DNA of 64,000 nt from assembly GCA_036925085.1 (NCBI GenBank), contig JAUPFP010000023.1, forward strand, positions 865,213-929,212. The letters are read 5' to 3'. The translations under genes were made by a program, and so were the position numbers. This DNA is from Brachycybe producta. Lineage: Eukaryota; Arthropoda; Diplopoda; Playtdesmida; Andrognathidae. How positions within the stretch are numbered: position 1 is the first letter of the stretch; each line of letters opens with the position of its first letter. The notes beneath the pieces are model-generated. The model did not search any database. It saw only the letters and a program-made list of their open reading frames with translations, and was not told the DNA's origin. This document shows positions 9,275 through 22,537 of this stretch, in pieces.

Positions 9275-10520
9275 CCCTTTTAACCATTAAACAACGAAAA
9301 ATTAACATATTATATACCCAAAGTAAAATACGGCTCACAAAATATGGTAATGGTCACCTAAAGAAATTTGCATTCAAACATTCTAAAACATACTGACATT
9401 GTTTAACAACATTATAACAGCATTATATGACAACCAGAAATTAAAATAATTAATATTCTGGTCTTAAAAGACACTTAAAAGTGATTTCAAGAGACTTACT
9501 TCTAAATAATACATTAGGCCTTATACTATATAACAAGAACCACCTGGAGCCAAAATATTGCATTACAAATGTCCCCCCCCTTTATCCCTAAATAAAAGTG
9601 AGAAAAACTTGACAAAAATCGATTTTGTTGAAGTTCTTTCTAAACTTTTAATGTTGAGACCCCCAACCAAACCACCCTTATTATTAATGGCCAATTTCTT
9701 TAATAGTTGAACTTGCACACATAAACAGTATTGTTGTTGTTGTTCCCATTTGGCGAGACAAAATTAATCTTTGTCACATTTTTAACAATGATAAGAAGAA
9801 TGTCTCAGTGTGTATGTGTTTAAATGCAATTTTCAAAGTTTTTTTTTTCAATATACAATTTATATAAAATCCTTTCCTGTCAGTCTTATCAAATCTGTTT
9901 CTAAAATTAACAAAGAGTAGAGTTGATTAGAAAGAAGAAGAAAAAATAACTAAAAAAAAATCCAATTTTTATTTATTCAGGAAGTAAAAAAAAAATAAGA
10001 TTTAATATATATTCACACTGACTACATTTCAAAATCATCATAAATGAATGAATGAATATAAATAACATTTATAATAACAACTGAAAATAAATGTTATCAT
10101 GTTTACAGATGGCGACAGAATTCTTTTAAAGAATCGTTATTGTGCAAAAATCGTTTCCTATTAAGTTACTCATTAAAAAAACCTTCGATTTCATACAATT
10201 CCAAAAATAGAACAAGAGGTTAAAATGGACATGTAAGCTTAACCTTTTCAGTGAAATATTAGAAGTTTAGGCAAGATCTTTGACCAAAAAAAAAATTCAG
10301 TGGTTCTCAAACATTTTGATTCATAAGAGCCTAAATTAAATAGGAATCAAAAGCATTTTTTGTCAAAAATCATTTGCCTTAATCTGCTAATATTTTGTAT
10401 ATTAAAATAAGCTTTTTTTTTTTGAAAAGATATATTAAAATTAGGAGCATTTTGTAAAATGTAAATTGAATGAAAACTGAAAATACGAGCTCACATTTTC
10501 AATAATGATAATTCATTTTA

Positions 10521-10805
10521 GGGTGATGCTATTTTGATCAACGATTGGAACAACAGCAGGAAGGCTAGGTTTAGTTAAATTACGCTTGTTGTAGGGGGTC
10601 TGATCGGCGAAGACCCCCACCCCCCAGTTTTTAAAGATTATTTCATCAAATTAGTCTATTGTTCCGACTGTTTCCTAATATTTTATCAACGGGAGGAACG
10701 GTCAGCCCAGGTCAAGCCCCCCCCCCCTACAACAAGCTTAATTTAACTAAAGTTCCTATTTAACTGTTGTTCCGACCGTTCCGCCGTTCATCAAAATAGC
10801 ACCCC
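10521..10805. mobile_element. Palindromic MITE
   Basis: The left arm GGGTGATGCTATTTTGATCA and the right arm (reverse complement GGGGTGCTATTTTGATGAAC) continue as imperfect inverted repeats for about 85 bp each, including AGTTAAATTA and CTTGTTGTAGGGG. A related fragment with CAACAAGCTTAATTTAAC occurs near 57,017. No coding capacity. Confidence 0.75.
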
Positions 10806-11398
10806 CTCCCCCCCCCCCCCCCTTATTTTACAATTTGATAGAAAATAAAACACAAATTTTGATCATCATCAAGTTTACCCGGTATTTTAAAAAAATGTTA
10901 TCACGAAATAATGTTGTTGCGCCCGATGTAAGAATAAAATTGACGCCCTCTTAATATTATCATTCTAGTTATTCTGCGCTCCTAAACTTTGCGTCCGAGG
11001 CAAGAATAAAACTGGCGCCACCTTAACGTTATATTATCGTTCTAGTTATTTTGCTTCTTAACTTTGGGTCCGATGAATAAAAGGCATAATTGTTTTTTTT
11101 TCCTAAATAGATTTGTAATGAATTTATAGTCTTTTTTTATGTCAGCGATTATTTTGATATTTTTTGTGTAACTAAAAATATCCATTTACAAAGTAATTAA
11201 AGAAATTTCACTTCTCTTTTTTGCTCCAATATAAAAACAATAAACTCTTCGTTTTATTGATGACCTTTGGAAGTTATATTTCTATTTTAGAATCCTGTTT
11301 AGAGGATTTAAGGGCCAAGTTCTACGTTTTCTTGTATTTTGGTCTTAAATGTCACTTGGTAGTGTTGTCTTATAAAGAGACCATCAAGTGAACCTAAG

Positions 11399-11551
11399 GT
11401 CTTGTTTCCACTGGAGTGAAAATTTGAACTTTTTGAAAATTTCAACTGGTCAAAAATAGAAGACACATAATAGGCGAAGACCATGTGTGTTTATTTTTCA
11501 CCAGTTGAGATCTTCAAAAAGTTCAAATTTTAACCCCAGTGGAAACAAGGC
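11399..11551. mobile_element. Short fold-back element
   Basis: Arms of about 65 bp begin CTTGTTTCCACTGG on the left and end CCAGTGGAAACAAG on the right, with matching interiors (TTTGAACTTTTTGAA / TTCAAAAAGTTCAAA). The loop is about 20 bp, so the transcript would form a long hairpin. No coding capacity. Confidence 0.75.
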
Positions 11552-11885
11552 ATAACTTAGAAATAAATTTCATTCCTTTACAAAAAAAAAACACATTTCG
11601 TGAAAAACTACTCAATGTGCATATCAATTTCTATGAATTCATCAAATATGCTAAAAATATATATATTCAAGACGTGTTGCTTAATATGTAACAGAATCAT
11701 CATCAATCACGATTCATGAAGTTAAATCTAAATTGACAAAACCCTTCATCACCCTACATCACATGGTACAAAAGACCGCCCCTAGTGTAATAATAAGTGT
11801 TGCGGCCTGCCCCTTCTAAGTGTACGCGATAGTGTCACCACTATCCTTTCCTAGTCTATTTAGTCTCCATGATAGCGTAATTTTA

Positions 11886-12175
11886 AAATACAAGTTAATA
11901 TTTGTTATTTTTTAATTATTTTTTTATGTTTTTTCTGTCAATATATTTTTAATATATTTTTTTAAAATTTTTATTAATATTTTTAATTATTTTTAATTTT
12001 TAAATAATTTAATTAATAATTTTTAATTTTTATATTTTTTTAATATTTTTAATATATTTTTTAAATATATTTTTTAAAAATATTTTTAAATATAATTTTT
12101 AAATATAATTTTAATATATTTATATTTTTAATATATTTATATTTTTAATAATATATTTTTAATGATACATTTTTA
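11886..12175. repeat. AT low-complexity block
   Basis: Nearly pure A and T, built from variants of TTTTTAATAT, with almost no G or C for about 290 bp. It ends against a hAT-like terminus, which suggests slippage expansion next to a transposon relic. Confidence 0.85.
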
Positions 12176-12211
12176 GGAAAAAAATCTACAAAAAGAAAAC
12201 ATTAAATTTTT

Positions 12212-12282
12212 TTGGCATACCCCCATGTATCGCCTCACGTACCCCATTGCGGTACGCATACCCCACTTTGGAGACCACTGCT
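12212..12282 (-). mobile_element. hAT-like terminal fragment
   Basis: The reverse complement starts CAGTGGTCTCCAAAGTGGGG, followed by TATGCGTACC repeats. This is the style of termini of many hAT transposons. No partner terminus was found nearby. Confidence 0.45.
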
Positions 12283-12284
12283 CA

Positions 12285-14460
12285 TAGAATACCTGTACAT
12301 TATCAATTTGAGCTCTCGCAAAAAAGATGCAAAATAAAGATTTATTTTTATTTAAAATGTGATAAAATTTAATTTAATTTATCATTTCTGCAGTTATATA
12401 AATAAATTCAAAAGGATATTTGAGTTCTGTCTTTAAAATAATACTGTAGAAATTATATACAGAAAAGTACAAACCGACATTTTTAAATTAAAAATATGAG
12501 AAATTTTTCTCAAAAAAATTCTTTCTTACTTTTAGAAAACGTGTTGAGAAAATTGAATTTCCTCACTTTTCAAAACTGCCATAAAATAATGTTTATTTTT
12601 CTAAAAGATTTCATCACGAATGTAAATAATGATGTCATTTTCATGCAAAAGAACCTTTTTTAAAATTTCATCATTCAATTATTTCTATATATATAATATA
12701 TATATATATATACCGTATATAGCAAAAAAAAAACTAAAATAGAAAAAATTCTTCATCAAACATTATAATAAGAATAAATTGCGTCAAATATTAAAGATTT
12801 CTCAGTGAATGAATGGGAGTCTGATATTCTTTAATCATTTTAATGCTCATATGGCATCAGCCTAAATCTAATCTAATGTCCTGTATTAAAAAAATACAGA
12901 AGCAAAAAAAAAGCTGTTTCAAAATTGAAAAGAAAAGAAAAAAACTGCGCAAAATTAATAAGCGTCAACCGCTTGAAATAAATCTCAAAAGCTGAAGTGA
13001 AAAATTCACAATAACACGTATCTATATGACAAGAATATAAAAAACAATTTCTCAGTTTTCCGCTGAAGCAGAATTAGAAATCTAATTTTTCCCTTCATAA
13101 TGATGCATTTATTAGTAGATATGCATATATATTATAGTCAAACTAAGATATATTGGATCTAATTTGTTTTAAAGTAAAACAAATGGAAATTTCGATATAA
13201 AAAAATAATTTCTAATATCAAATCCTGTCAACAAAGATGTATTTAAAGAAAATCTAATAACTCTTGTAACTTTAAATGTCACAGACAGACGTTACAAGGT
13301 GATCAATTGAAATGATCACTTGATACATATGTGTAGAATATGTAAAATTAAAGAAAAACTTGAAAGTGTTTTAGAATTTTGAATAGAATTTACATTAAAG
13401 AGCCCACCATGGACTGAGCTGGGCTTGGGTTGGTAATTTTATGATACAGGCCCATGAGCCTGATGGGCTTCGTGGGCCGCAAGGGGCATATTGAGCTTCA
13501 TGGACCTCTTGCACTTTGTAGAAAGCATTAAAAAGTTAACTGTTACGTTTTAAAAATAATTTTGACGAAAGTTCCTGTTCTTTTAAAGATTATTTTTAAG
13601 TTTCCAGGGATGGCAATTGGAAAAAAATATAAAATCCGATTCAGAATCTAATACCAATAAATTGAATATTTTCTATTCCAATTCTAATACTTTTTTTGAG
13701 TTCCATTTGTAAGTATACTGTGTATTAGCTTTTACATTATTTCATGGGAATCATGAACCTGATGCAGTGATGACTCTGATGAGATGGTGTTGTGAACATA
13801 ATAAGTGTGTGGGTTTCATAAGCCTGGTAGACTTTGTAGGTCTCATGGGCTTTGTGGGTCTGGTGAGCTTAGTGAGCCTGGTTTGATGGGCCCAGTATAA
13901 AGTCTCATGGTCTGGGCTACATATTTTTAAACAATGTACAGTATGTCTCTTAATATAGAAAGGGCAACTGAGTCATATATAAGGCTGGATTTCTTTGGTC
14001 TATTTTCATTTTCTTTGAAAATGAGCTTTTTTTTGTAGTATGTTTAGATTGAAACAAAAATAACTATGAATCCATTAAAATCTGTTTTAACATTTAAATA
14101 AAGAAAATAGAGACTGAAATCTAGGAGAACTATAAGTTAATTGACAGTCATTTAACCTAGATGTCTTCTCCTAGATTTCAGCCTCAAACAAGTACCTTTG
14201 GTTGAAAAAAAATATCACATTTTCTTCAGTCTTTATAATAGGCCTATATACATGTATGCATGGTAGTATCAACTCTTTTGAAGCATTCCATTATCAATTC
14301 AATACCGTAGGGCTGCAAAGCTATATACATTAAATATACAACATTTCATTTTCACATTTGCATTTTAGCACTATTTTTTTCCATTTTTCTTCTTCTTTAA
14401 ATTAAAAAAATAAAGACGAATTTAAGACTAAAAAGTGTTGCAATGCACTTTAATACTTAA
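12285..14460. other. AT-rich intergenic DNA with fragments of a GGGCC-rich repeat
   Basis: No exon or ORF is supported. Two patches (about 13,395-13,515 and 13,800-13,925) consist of GGGCTT, GTGGGCC and CATGGGC words shared with the hAT-like element at 30,380-30,855 and with 58,655-58,880, so they are decayed copies of that family. Confidence 0.55.
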
Positions 14461-15120
14461 AGAGACCATTACCTCCATAATTTTTTTTTAAATATCGTCA
14501 AGACTTACCCAACAATTGCTAAAATAATTTTTAAAATTAAAAACACTACATTAAAATTATATAAAAAAAAGTTAAAAATGAAGTGACCTTTTATTAGTCA
14601 CCAAACGACGCCATTTTAAATTTCTAAAAACGAAAGTGTACCCCTTAATTTAGTTGCAAATGTTGTCACCCCACATTTCCATAGTTCCTTAATCAAATAC
14701 ATGTATTCCCTAGTCATATTAAACTCAATACGAGTTTCACCTCAACTCGAGAGCCACGTGGCACAGGTGGCAGATAATTCCAGTATTAAATCCATAGTAC
14801 TTTGAAACGAATAGGAAATACGTGTATTTGAATAGTGAATTAAAAGTAATACGAGGTGACAACACAGGTAAAAAGCTTAAATATCGATATATCGATATTT
14901 TTCGAGTATACTAGTATACTTTTTATTGCTTTAGTTCCGATTCATGTTGTTTGGTGGCACATCTGTCTGAAATTGCAAGTTTCTACCAAATACCGATTTA
15001 TTTTGAAGTTTTTTTTTTAATTAAGAAGGTACTTTTAAAAAAAAAATAAACATCATTTTTACAATCAAAAGGTAAGTTTCTTCATAATTTTAAGTAGAAA
15101 TTTCTAGAGGTATGGTCTCT
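14461..15120. mobile_element. TTAA-flanked MITE
   Basis: The element starts AGAGACCATTACCTC and ends GAGGTATGGTCTCT, and each end is flanked by TTAA (14,457-14,460 and 15,121-15,124). TTAA duplication is typical of piggyBac and Kolobok transposons. The 660-bp interior is non-coding and resembles the copy at 18,187-18,756 (shared AAAAATGAAGTGAC and AGTCACCAAAC). Confidence 0.75.
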
Positions 15121-15124
15121 TTAA

Positions 15125-16829
15125 TAAAGTTATTCAATTCTACTTTTGTGGGGGAAAATATCGGCACGAACCTATTATTTTCTTTTTTCTAAACGATAGG
15201 AAAATAATCGGCATATCGTTAAAATTATAGCATGCTATCGGTCGAGCCCCTAGGAAAAACTTGAATGTAGTTTTATTAAATATTAAATTTGAAAATGGCT
15301 CGCTTTCCCTTGAAATAAAAATGGGAAACCTACCTTAACCATACACAACACTTATTTTGAAGACTTTTATTTATCATCAAAATAATGATCAACATAACTT
15401 TAGGCTATTTATTTACTATTTTCATTTCTTTCGAAGGTTCTTCTTCTAACAAACACGAATATATGATATGCATAAATTTGCATAACTATACTTAATTAAT
15501 ACTGAAAGAACCATAAGGTATTATTTTATTTTAAATAAGTACAAAAATAATTTCCTGTTTTATTTTCTACATTGTGATTTACTCGTATTTTAAGTTTCTC
15601 AATTTATGAATGCTTTTTTTATTCCAATTTAAAATAACTTCAGTTAAGTTAAAAAAAAAACTTGTAAAAATTCCAAGATATTCTAATCTTTGCAATCCCA
15701 AACTAATTAATTATATTATTGATAACTGGGGCCAAAATCTTGCTATAAAATTCACAAAAACGAATAATGACAGTACCGACGACCCATTTAGGCATACTAT
15801 GAATCCATATGGATGCCATATTTGCAATAATAATCCGTTTAATCCAATATAAAATGCACGAATTGCACAAATCTTTGGAAATTTGAATAAATTTCACTTA
15901 AATCTTTAATTAAAAAAAGCACTTTTTTGTTACATTGTTTCTGAAATGCTTATTTGCATAAAATGAATAATTTTCTTGCATACTTTGAGATTTATATTTT
16001 TAGGCCAAATTTTCAATAAAAAATTAACATGTTTTTGAATTTTTATTTGCATAAAAGTTTTTTTGGGGGGGGGGGGGGGGGTAGTGATTACTGATTAGTA
16101 AGGCTTACAAAAATGAACAAGTGTTTCTGAATTGCTGAAAATTTTTGTCATTTTTGAATGTGCGACATTATTTAAATTGTCTTATTTTAAAGTTTGTGTC
16201 ATGTGTTCAATACATCGTTACTTTATAGTGACTACTACGTCCTTACCGTCGTCTTCTCACGTATTTAACTAGAAAAAGTAACACACAACATTGAACACAT
16301 CACACACACACATACCTGTACTTTAAAATAGACAATTTGAATAACAAATTCAAACTAAAATAAAATAAAGATTTAGAAATTCGGTATTCCAAGTTGAATA
16401 CATTAAAAATCGTTTTCAGAGAAAATGAAAAAAAAGCTGTTTTTTCTTCTTTCAATATATATATATATGATCATCATCATATCGTACATAGTATAAAGAG
16501 TTCACACTTTCTTGAACTGAACAAACTTGACGATAATTTGTTGTATCAGTGATGAATGTACATGTATATGATATCCTTTTTGCTCTTAAAAATCGATGGC
16601 GGCAAAAACCACATTAGAAGAAGAAGAAAAAAAAATTGAAACATTTCAGAGAGCCCAAAATGTATACAAAATTGTATACAAAAATGTCTAAACAGAAAGA
16701 GTCTGAGAGAAAGAAAAAGTGATACAGAGTAAAGGGAGAAAGAGAGAGAGCGACAGATAGGAGAGAAAGGGTAATGGAGAGAAAGAAAGGAAAGAAAGAG
16801 AAAGGCCGAAAGGGAGAGGGGGGGGGGGG

Positions 16830-16873
<44 letters not shown>

Positions 16874-17930
16874 TTGAGAAAGAGATGGGAGAGTGAGAGA
16901 AAGATGGGAGAGAGATAGAAAGGGAGATAAAGAGAGATGGAGAAACAGAAAGAAAGACAGTGAGAGAAAAAAGTGATAGAAAGAGTGTTGATTAAAGTTT
17001 TAAATCATGACATCGGTTCAATAACACATTGGAAAATAAAATAAAAATTGAAAAAAAAAAAGTTTCAAAATGAAAAAAAAAGAAGACCTACTTTTCGTCA
17101 TTTTTATTATGTCACAGAATAATTTCAGACACAAAATATCTGATGAAAAAAGAAAACCCCCAACATATTATTTCTTTATTAGATCTGAAAATCTATAAGT
17201 TATTTCACGAAAAATTGTAAATGAAAATAAAAAAAACGGCACACATCTTCAAAATTAATATCGATTTTTTTTTTCTTATACTAATTGGTATAAAAACCAA
17301 TAATTGACACATATATAATTTTACACCTAATTATTATTTAATGAAAGCCAATTTAAAATATGAGAAAGCTAAATAATAAATAAAATTATTTGCATTGGAA
17401 ATAAAACATGATTTTGCACTTTAAACTTGGTTTTCAACATTTATCAGTAAACACATTTTAAAATGAAATTAGGAGGAAACAAAAAGAAATTTGTTTCATT
17501 AATGTTATTAACATTAGTTATAAAATTAGAATTTACTTTCAAAAAGTTTATATTATTAATACCTATATGTAAATTCATTGCATAATAAAAAAAATCAACA
17601 TTTTATTATTCACTAATTTTGATATACGAAAATAAGATAAATTATAAGTCTAGACTTTTTGAACAAGCCTAAAGGAGGCATTTGTTGGTTGATTATACGT
17701 GGAATTTTATTTTAACGGTAACTAAATGCTTTGAGGAAATGGAGAAAAAAAAAACATAATTTATTCATGTCTCAAATGGACAGAAAACCAAATGTGAATA
17801 TTTAACAAAGTGTTTAAGTTTATACAGTTGAAATCTTTGTAGTAAAATTTCAAATTTCAATTTTAATGATAATTCATTGTCTCAAGTTATTAACGAATTG
17901 TTTTGTCTATTGTCAATCTTTCAAATCTTA
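15125..17930. other. AT-rich intergenic DNA
   Basis: I see poly-purine and poly-A tracts, a G run at 16,064-16,081 and the GA tract listed separately. The short frames on both strands near 15,610-15,897 have biased AT codon use and no recognisable motif. No gene is supported. Confidence 0.55.
16735..16990. repeat. (GA)-rich purine tract
   Basis: About 255 bp of almost pure purine on the plus strand, with a 19-unit GA core near 16,834-16,870 preceded by a G run. Such tracts can form triplex DNA. Confidence 0.9.
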
Positions 17931-18181
17931 TCTAAAGTTGTAAATACGCGTTCAATTTTAGCTTGTCAATCCTAGGGCCTGATAACGTACACTTTTTTTT
18001 TTAATTGTAATGTATTTCTACAATGAGAAGCTAAGTAATTTAGTCAAAGAAGAGACCAAAAATAAGCCCATATTCTAAGGCATAACATCAAAATAAAATG
18101 AAAGGATTGACAAGCCAAAATTGACCGTGTATTTACAACTTAAAGAGAATCGCCTCTTTAAGTTGTAACTACACGGTCAAT
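17931..18181. repeat. Inverted repeats forming a compound hairpin
   Basis: AGTTGTAAATACGCGTTCAA at 17,935 is repeated in inverted form at about 18,121-18,145, and a second inverted copy of AAGTTGTAACTACACGGTCA follows directly at 18,159. The two back-to-back copies form a nearly perfect 28-bp-arm palindrome at 18,121-18,181. This looks like two related TIR ends abutting. Confidence 0.7.
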
Positions 18182-18186
18182 TTTAA

Positions 18187-18756
18187 CTCCAGAAATATCT
18201 TTTCTAAATATTGTCAAGAATTATTCAACAATTACCAAAAACGATTTTTAAATTTTAAAAGTCAATAAAACCATAAAAAAAACTTAAAAATGAAGTGACT
18301 TTCCATGAGTCACCAAACAACCCCATTTTAATTTTCCAAAAACAAAAATCCCACCCACCCCCTGCCATTTTTGTGGTAAAGGTTGTCACCTCACATTTCC
18401 CGAATTCCTTAATGAAATACATATATTCCCTATTCTTATTTAACTCAATACACCCTTCCATGTGGAATAATTCAAATATTAAATCCATGGTTCATTCAAA
18501 TGAAAGCACTAAGTGAGGTGATCGCAACACATCAGAATTCGAGTAGAAGAGTAGACTTTGGGGGGTTTTGTTGCCAATGTCTGTTGTTTGGTGGCGCATC
18601 TATCTCATAAAGTTCATTTACATGAAGTCAACTGATTTTTAATTTTTTAAACTATATTAATCACTTATTTTAAATTTTAAAAATTGTTTTGTTAATCGTT
18701 GAATAATATTTCTTAACGATATTTTGACAAGATATTTCTGGAGGTAAATGGTCTCT
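18187..18756. mobile_element. Second copy of the TTAA MITE family, left end damaged
   Basis: The right end reads CTGGAGGTAAATGGTCTCT followed by TTAA (18,757-18,760). The left end begins at CTCCAGAAATATCT just after a TTAA and lacks about 14 bp of the terminus. The interior matches the 14,461-15,120 copy. Confidence 0.65.
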
Positions 18757-18760
18757 TTAA

Positions 18761-19629
18761 TGGTCAACAACAATCACAGTTGATAAATTCTCTATAAACT
18801 CAAGTTCTGAAGTTTAGGCCTAACAAGAAAATCACTGCCATGCTTTCATTTAATCGTTGAAGCAAGAACAATTTAAGTAGAAGGCAAAGTTGGTTGGTTC
18901 ACAATCAATTTTGTTGACTACAAAGAAGAAATGGACCATTTTAGACATTGATAAACTTTGACACACAAACAAAAAACAATCTCATCCTTTCTTTTCCTCT
19001 CTCTCTCTCTATCTATCAAAACCTAGGAAAGCTTTCCAAAAACCTGGATTTCAAGCAATTTTGAAAAGAAAAAAATAACCTAGTGATTTAAAAACATTAT
19101 AAAAACAATGTATCATTAAAGAGATAAAAAAAGGTCTACTTGCACTTTATTTTTGAACTGACTATTATAAAAGATGATGAATGAATTCAAAATGCCAGAA
19201 GTAGAAGACTTTATATTTTTTTAAAGAAATGTATGTTATATAAAAAACACTGAAACACTTAACGAATACTTCATTTGCTCACATAGGAGGTCCTATTTTC
19301 GACTTCCTTTTTTTTTTTTTTTCTTCTCATCTCCAATATAAAAATTGGAACTCGAGTAATACAATGAATAAAGAAGCTATATAAAATATATGAAAAAATA
19401 ATAACTTTTCTAGCTTCTGTCAATGTATTTTGGATGAGGATTTTGCCATTTTGATGTGCACATATAACTTCTTTTTTTATATATTATATTCCTGTCTCCT
19501 TTCTGTGGTTCAGTTAATGTCAATAGAATCAGTGGTCCAAAACAAAATTGTGAAAAAAAAAAAATGCTCAAAATCACCCAAAATTCAATCATAGAAAGTT
19601 TGCATATAAGAAGGTTTATGTACATTATA
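18761..19629. other. AT-rich intergenic DNA
   Basis: Only short AT-biased frames; no repeats beyond poly-T and poly-A tracts. No gene is supported. Confidence 0.5.
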
Positions 19630-19631
19630 TA

Positions 19632-20932
19632 CAGCATGGCCCAAAAATTGTAAACACACCTTGGTTGTTAATAACTGACAAGATTATTTTCTTTAATTTA
19701 ATATTTGTATAATTAAGAGTAAATTACAAAGTAGGAAGTTTACATGAGAAAAATTAGTAGCTAATTTTTTTCGCTGGATAATAAGTAATGAGAGTGGTAC
19801 ACGGTGCAACTTTTGAAGCTAGCTACTGGCTTCTAATCTCGCTCACCCAGAGCGAATTACTGGCTGATAAATTCGCTAGCGTTAAAGCGTATGCATAGTG
19901 CTGCTAAAAAGTATAAAGTCGCGAGCGTTTAGAGAGTATTGTTGTGGTGACATCCAGTCCCAAGCATGGTGTCACGGGATGATGTATTTCGATCCAGTTG
20001 CTGGACGCGAGCGTTAAAATCGAACATGGTTCAACTTTAAAGCCGCGACCACTGAATTTCACGCCGCAAATTCAGATATTTAAACGCTAGCGAATAAAAA
20101 GGGCCGCGTCTTTAGACGTTATTTATTAGCGAATGCACGGGCGAATTAAGAAACCTGTCCAGAGCGAACAAAGACCTTGTACCACACACCCTTTAGATAT
20201 ATATCTTCCTATGTTGTAATAAGTAGGTAAAATAAATAAGCCACTAAAAAAATTAAACACTAAATTCAGCTGTTTTTCTTTAAAAAAAAACTTATAATAA
20301 TCCTAGCTTCCCTCATCGAACTTTGGCATGTGTGTTTGACAGTCACCCTATATTAGTAGGTAATGTTGTGTATGTAAACACTTCAAAAATTAGTTTAATT
20401 TTATGTCACTAAAAGGTTAGCGGTTAATTTCTCTCATGTAAACGTAGTAAATGTTAACTTATAATAAAGATTAGATATAAAAGTATTACATGATTTATTT
20501 TTAAATGATGCATTATCTCAAGTGTTCAAAACGTTCTCTATATTCTCGTCAAATCATTGCTGACATCGGTAAGAAACTGGTCTGCATACCATCAATTAAA
20601 TTTATTGTAATTTTGCCACAATTTCTTCCGATTTCTTCACAATTATTGCAAGAGATTGAAAGGAATTGTTGCACAATTACAAGACAAATGTTAATTGATG
20701 TTTGCATATCAGTTTCTTACCGACTGTAAGCAATGCCTCGATGAGAAAGGACGATATTTTGAACACTCGAGATAATGCATCATTTAAAACATAAAACACG
20801 TACTGCTTTTATATCTAATCTTTACTATAATATTCTTTCTTTATATTATAAAATTAATAAATTAAATTTTAGAAAATAAACATGACAGTTATTAACAACC
20901 AAAATGTGTATAAAATTTTTTGGAACACTTTG
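19632..20932. mobile_element. Mariner-like TIR element containing nested elements
   Basis: The ends are inverted repeats of about 49 bp (TTGGTTGTTAATAACTG shared exactly) and each is flanked by TA (19,630-19,631 and 20,933-20,934). The 1.3-kb length is typical of Tc1/mariner elements, but no transposase frame is present. The interior instead holds a GC-richer island at about 19,789-20,193, itself ended by GTGGTACACGGTG and CAAAGACCTTGTACCAC, and a long palindrome at 20,459-20,832. Confidence 0.65.
20459..20832. repeat. Long palindrome
   Basis: The arms are about 130 bp (AAAGATTAGATATAAAAG on the left, CTTTTATATCTAATCTTT on the right; ATGATGCATTATCTC and its complement further in; GGTAAGAAACTG and CAGTTTCTTACC innermost). 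The frame 20,505-20,729 across it is incidental. Confidence 0.75.
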
Positions 20933-20934
20933 TA

Positions 20935-22537
20935 TATTGTATAGGGCCCTATAATTTCGATTAATGCTAAATATAGGCATATAGAATAACAAAAAAACAC
21001 TGAAGAAAGAAAGGAAAATGTCTTGATAGACACATTTGTATGCTAAACTGCACTATTCACATTGATTTATGTGCTTTAACTTACTTTATCGAACTGTCTT
21101 TTAGAGCTTTTTATATACATGTATGTATAAAAAAATTCATCATTATCAAAATATACATGTACATATGTGTGTGTGCGCGCGCGTAATCGACAAAATCTCT
21201 TTCAGATATTTTAAACTTCATTTATTAAAGTTAATAAATGTAACTTTCTCTAATGTAGAAAAAAATAAACTGATTTAAACTCAGGTTTAAAGCAAAGAAG
21301 AAGAAAAAAGCAATCATATTATTGGACACAAGCCACATACTGAGTTCCAAAAAAAAAAAAAAGAAGATGAGAAACCTTCATTTCACAGCTGCAAAATTCA
21401 GCAAGAGTGAAATTGGAATATGGGAATTTATAAGCATCTCCGCAGATATATTAATATATTACAGTGCGTGTTTCAAAACACAACGATTTTACACTTTATT
21501 TAAACAGCACTTTTTATGTGTTGTTTTTCGAACAACTATCATATATGAGTTGACAAGAAACTTGGAATTTGAAAAATTACTCTGCAAGCAGCCATGAAGG
21601 CCTGTGGGGAAAAAAGAACGAGAGTCGGAAATGCAGCACGCAAAAAACATTGCATTGTCAAAAACAAAAACAATAAGCTAAAATGAAATAATTTCCCCAA
21701 TTGTGCCTTAATTCAACTTATAATATGCATTTTCGAGAAAAACAAAATCTATCAATCCAATAAAACAATAAGTTTTCCATGCACGATATCCTTGGAAATT
21801 GAATTGCATTGCATTGACAAATAACTCTAGATACAAATGCAATTTCAGCAATTTATTGCAAAAGTGCATTATCTTAAATTCACAAAACTTGATAGTAAAT
21901 GCATCGGACCTAATGTCAGAACTGTAGAACATATTATAACTTCAGAACTTTACATAAGTGCTGAACTCTAGACTGCCTAACTTGCCAGAACTGCTGTACT
22001 CTAATTTACAAAACATCCCTGGGATAAGTAAATTCCATTAGAAAGCATTAGAAACGAATGCAACTTCAGCAAATAAATGTCGAACAAAAATCTACAGAAT
22101 ATGATAAAGCTGCCAAATACACGTGACCTTTCTTGGGTCGACATCTTGAATTGTCTCTGTAAATTATCTCGTGTTTAATCCATCTCTTCGATTAAACATT
22201 TTGATTGTTTTACTGAAATCCACTGGCAACTTTATTGTCGTTATTCTGGCAACGGCAATACTCTTCTCAAAAAAAAAAAACTTTGAGGAAATCGGATTTC
22301 CTGACTGTAATCTATCCTGTAGAATGTTGTTTATTTCTATTTGATCGCAATTGATGATATTAATTCTCAATAAATATATTTAAAGAAACTCTTATTCTTT
22401 GTTACAATGACTGCTCAATCGCACATACCATATATAAGATAGGCCGTAATGACAAGAGAAAGTTCTAGAGACAGGTCACAAAAAGGGCAGTTGAGACCAC
22501 GGGATACTACAGGTGATCAGGAGCAGTAATGTGTACA
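20935..22537. other. AT-rich intergenic DNA with one dispersed repeat
   Basis: A patch at about 21,578-21,660 (CTCTGCAAGCAGCCATGAAG) recurs at 40,963-41,045. A short TACATGTA-rich and GT/GC tract lies near 21,150-21,185. The plus-strand frame 21,322-21,597 runs into the dispersed repeat and is not supported as a gene. Confidence 0.5.

Larger units (their letters stand above)
8407..10520. other. AT-rich intergenic DNA
   Basis: Apart from the tRNA-like relic and the TA tract, I see only AT-rich sequence. A CAGTGGTTCTCAAACATTTT motif near 10,294 resembles a hAT terminus. No gene could be supported. Confidence 0.6.

Noticed and set aside
9133..9396. 87-codon frame across the TA microsatellite
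   Set aside because: The middle is only Tyr-Ile repeats from (TA)n; flanks have no motif.
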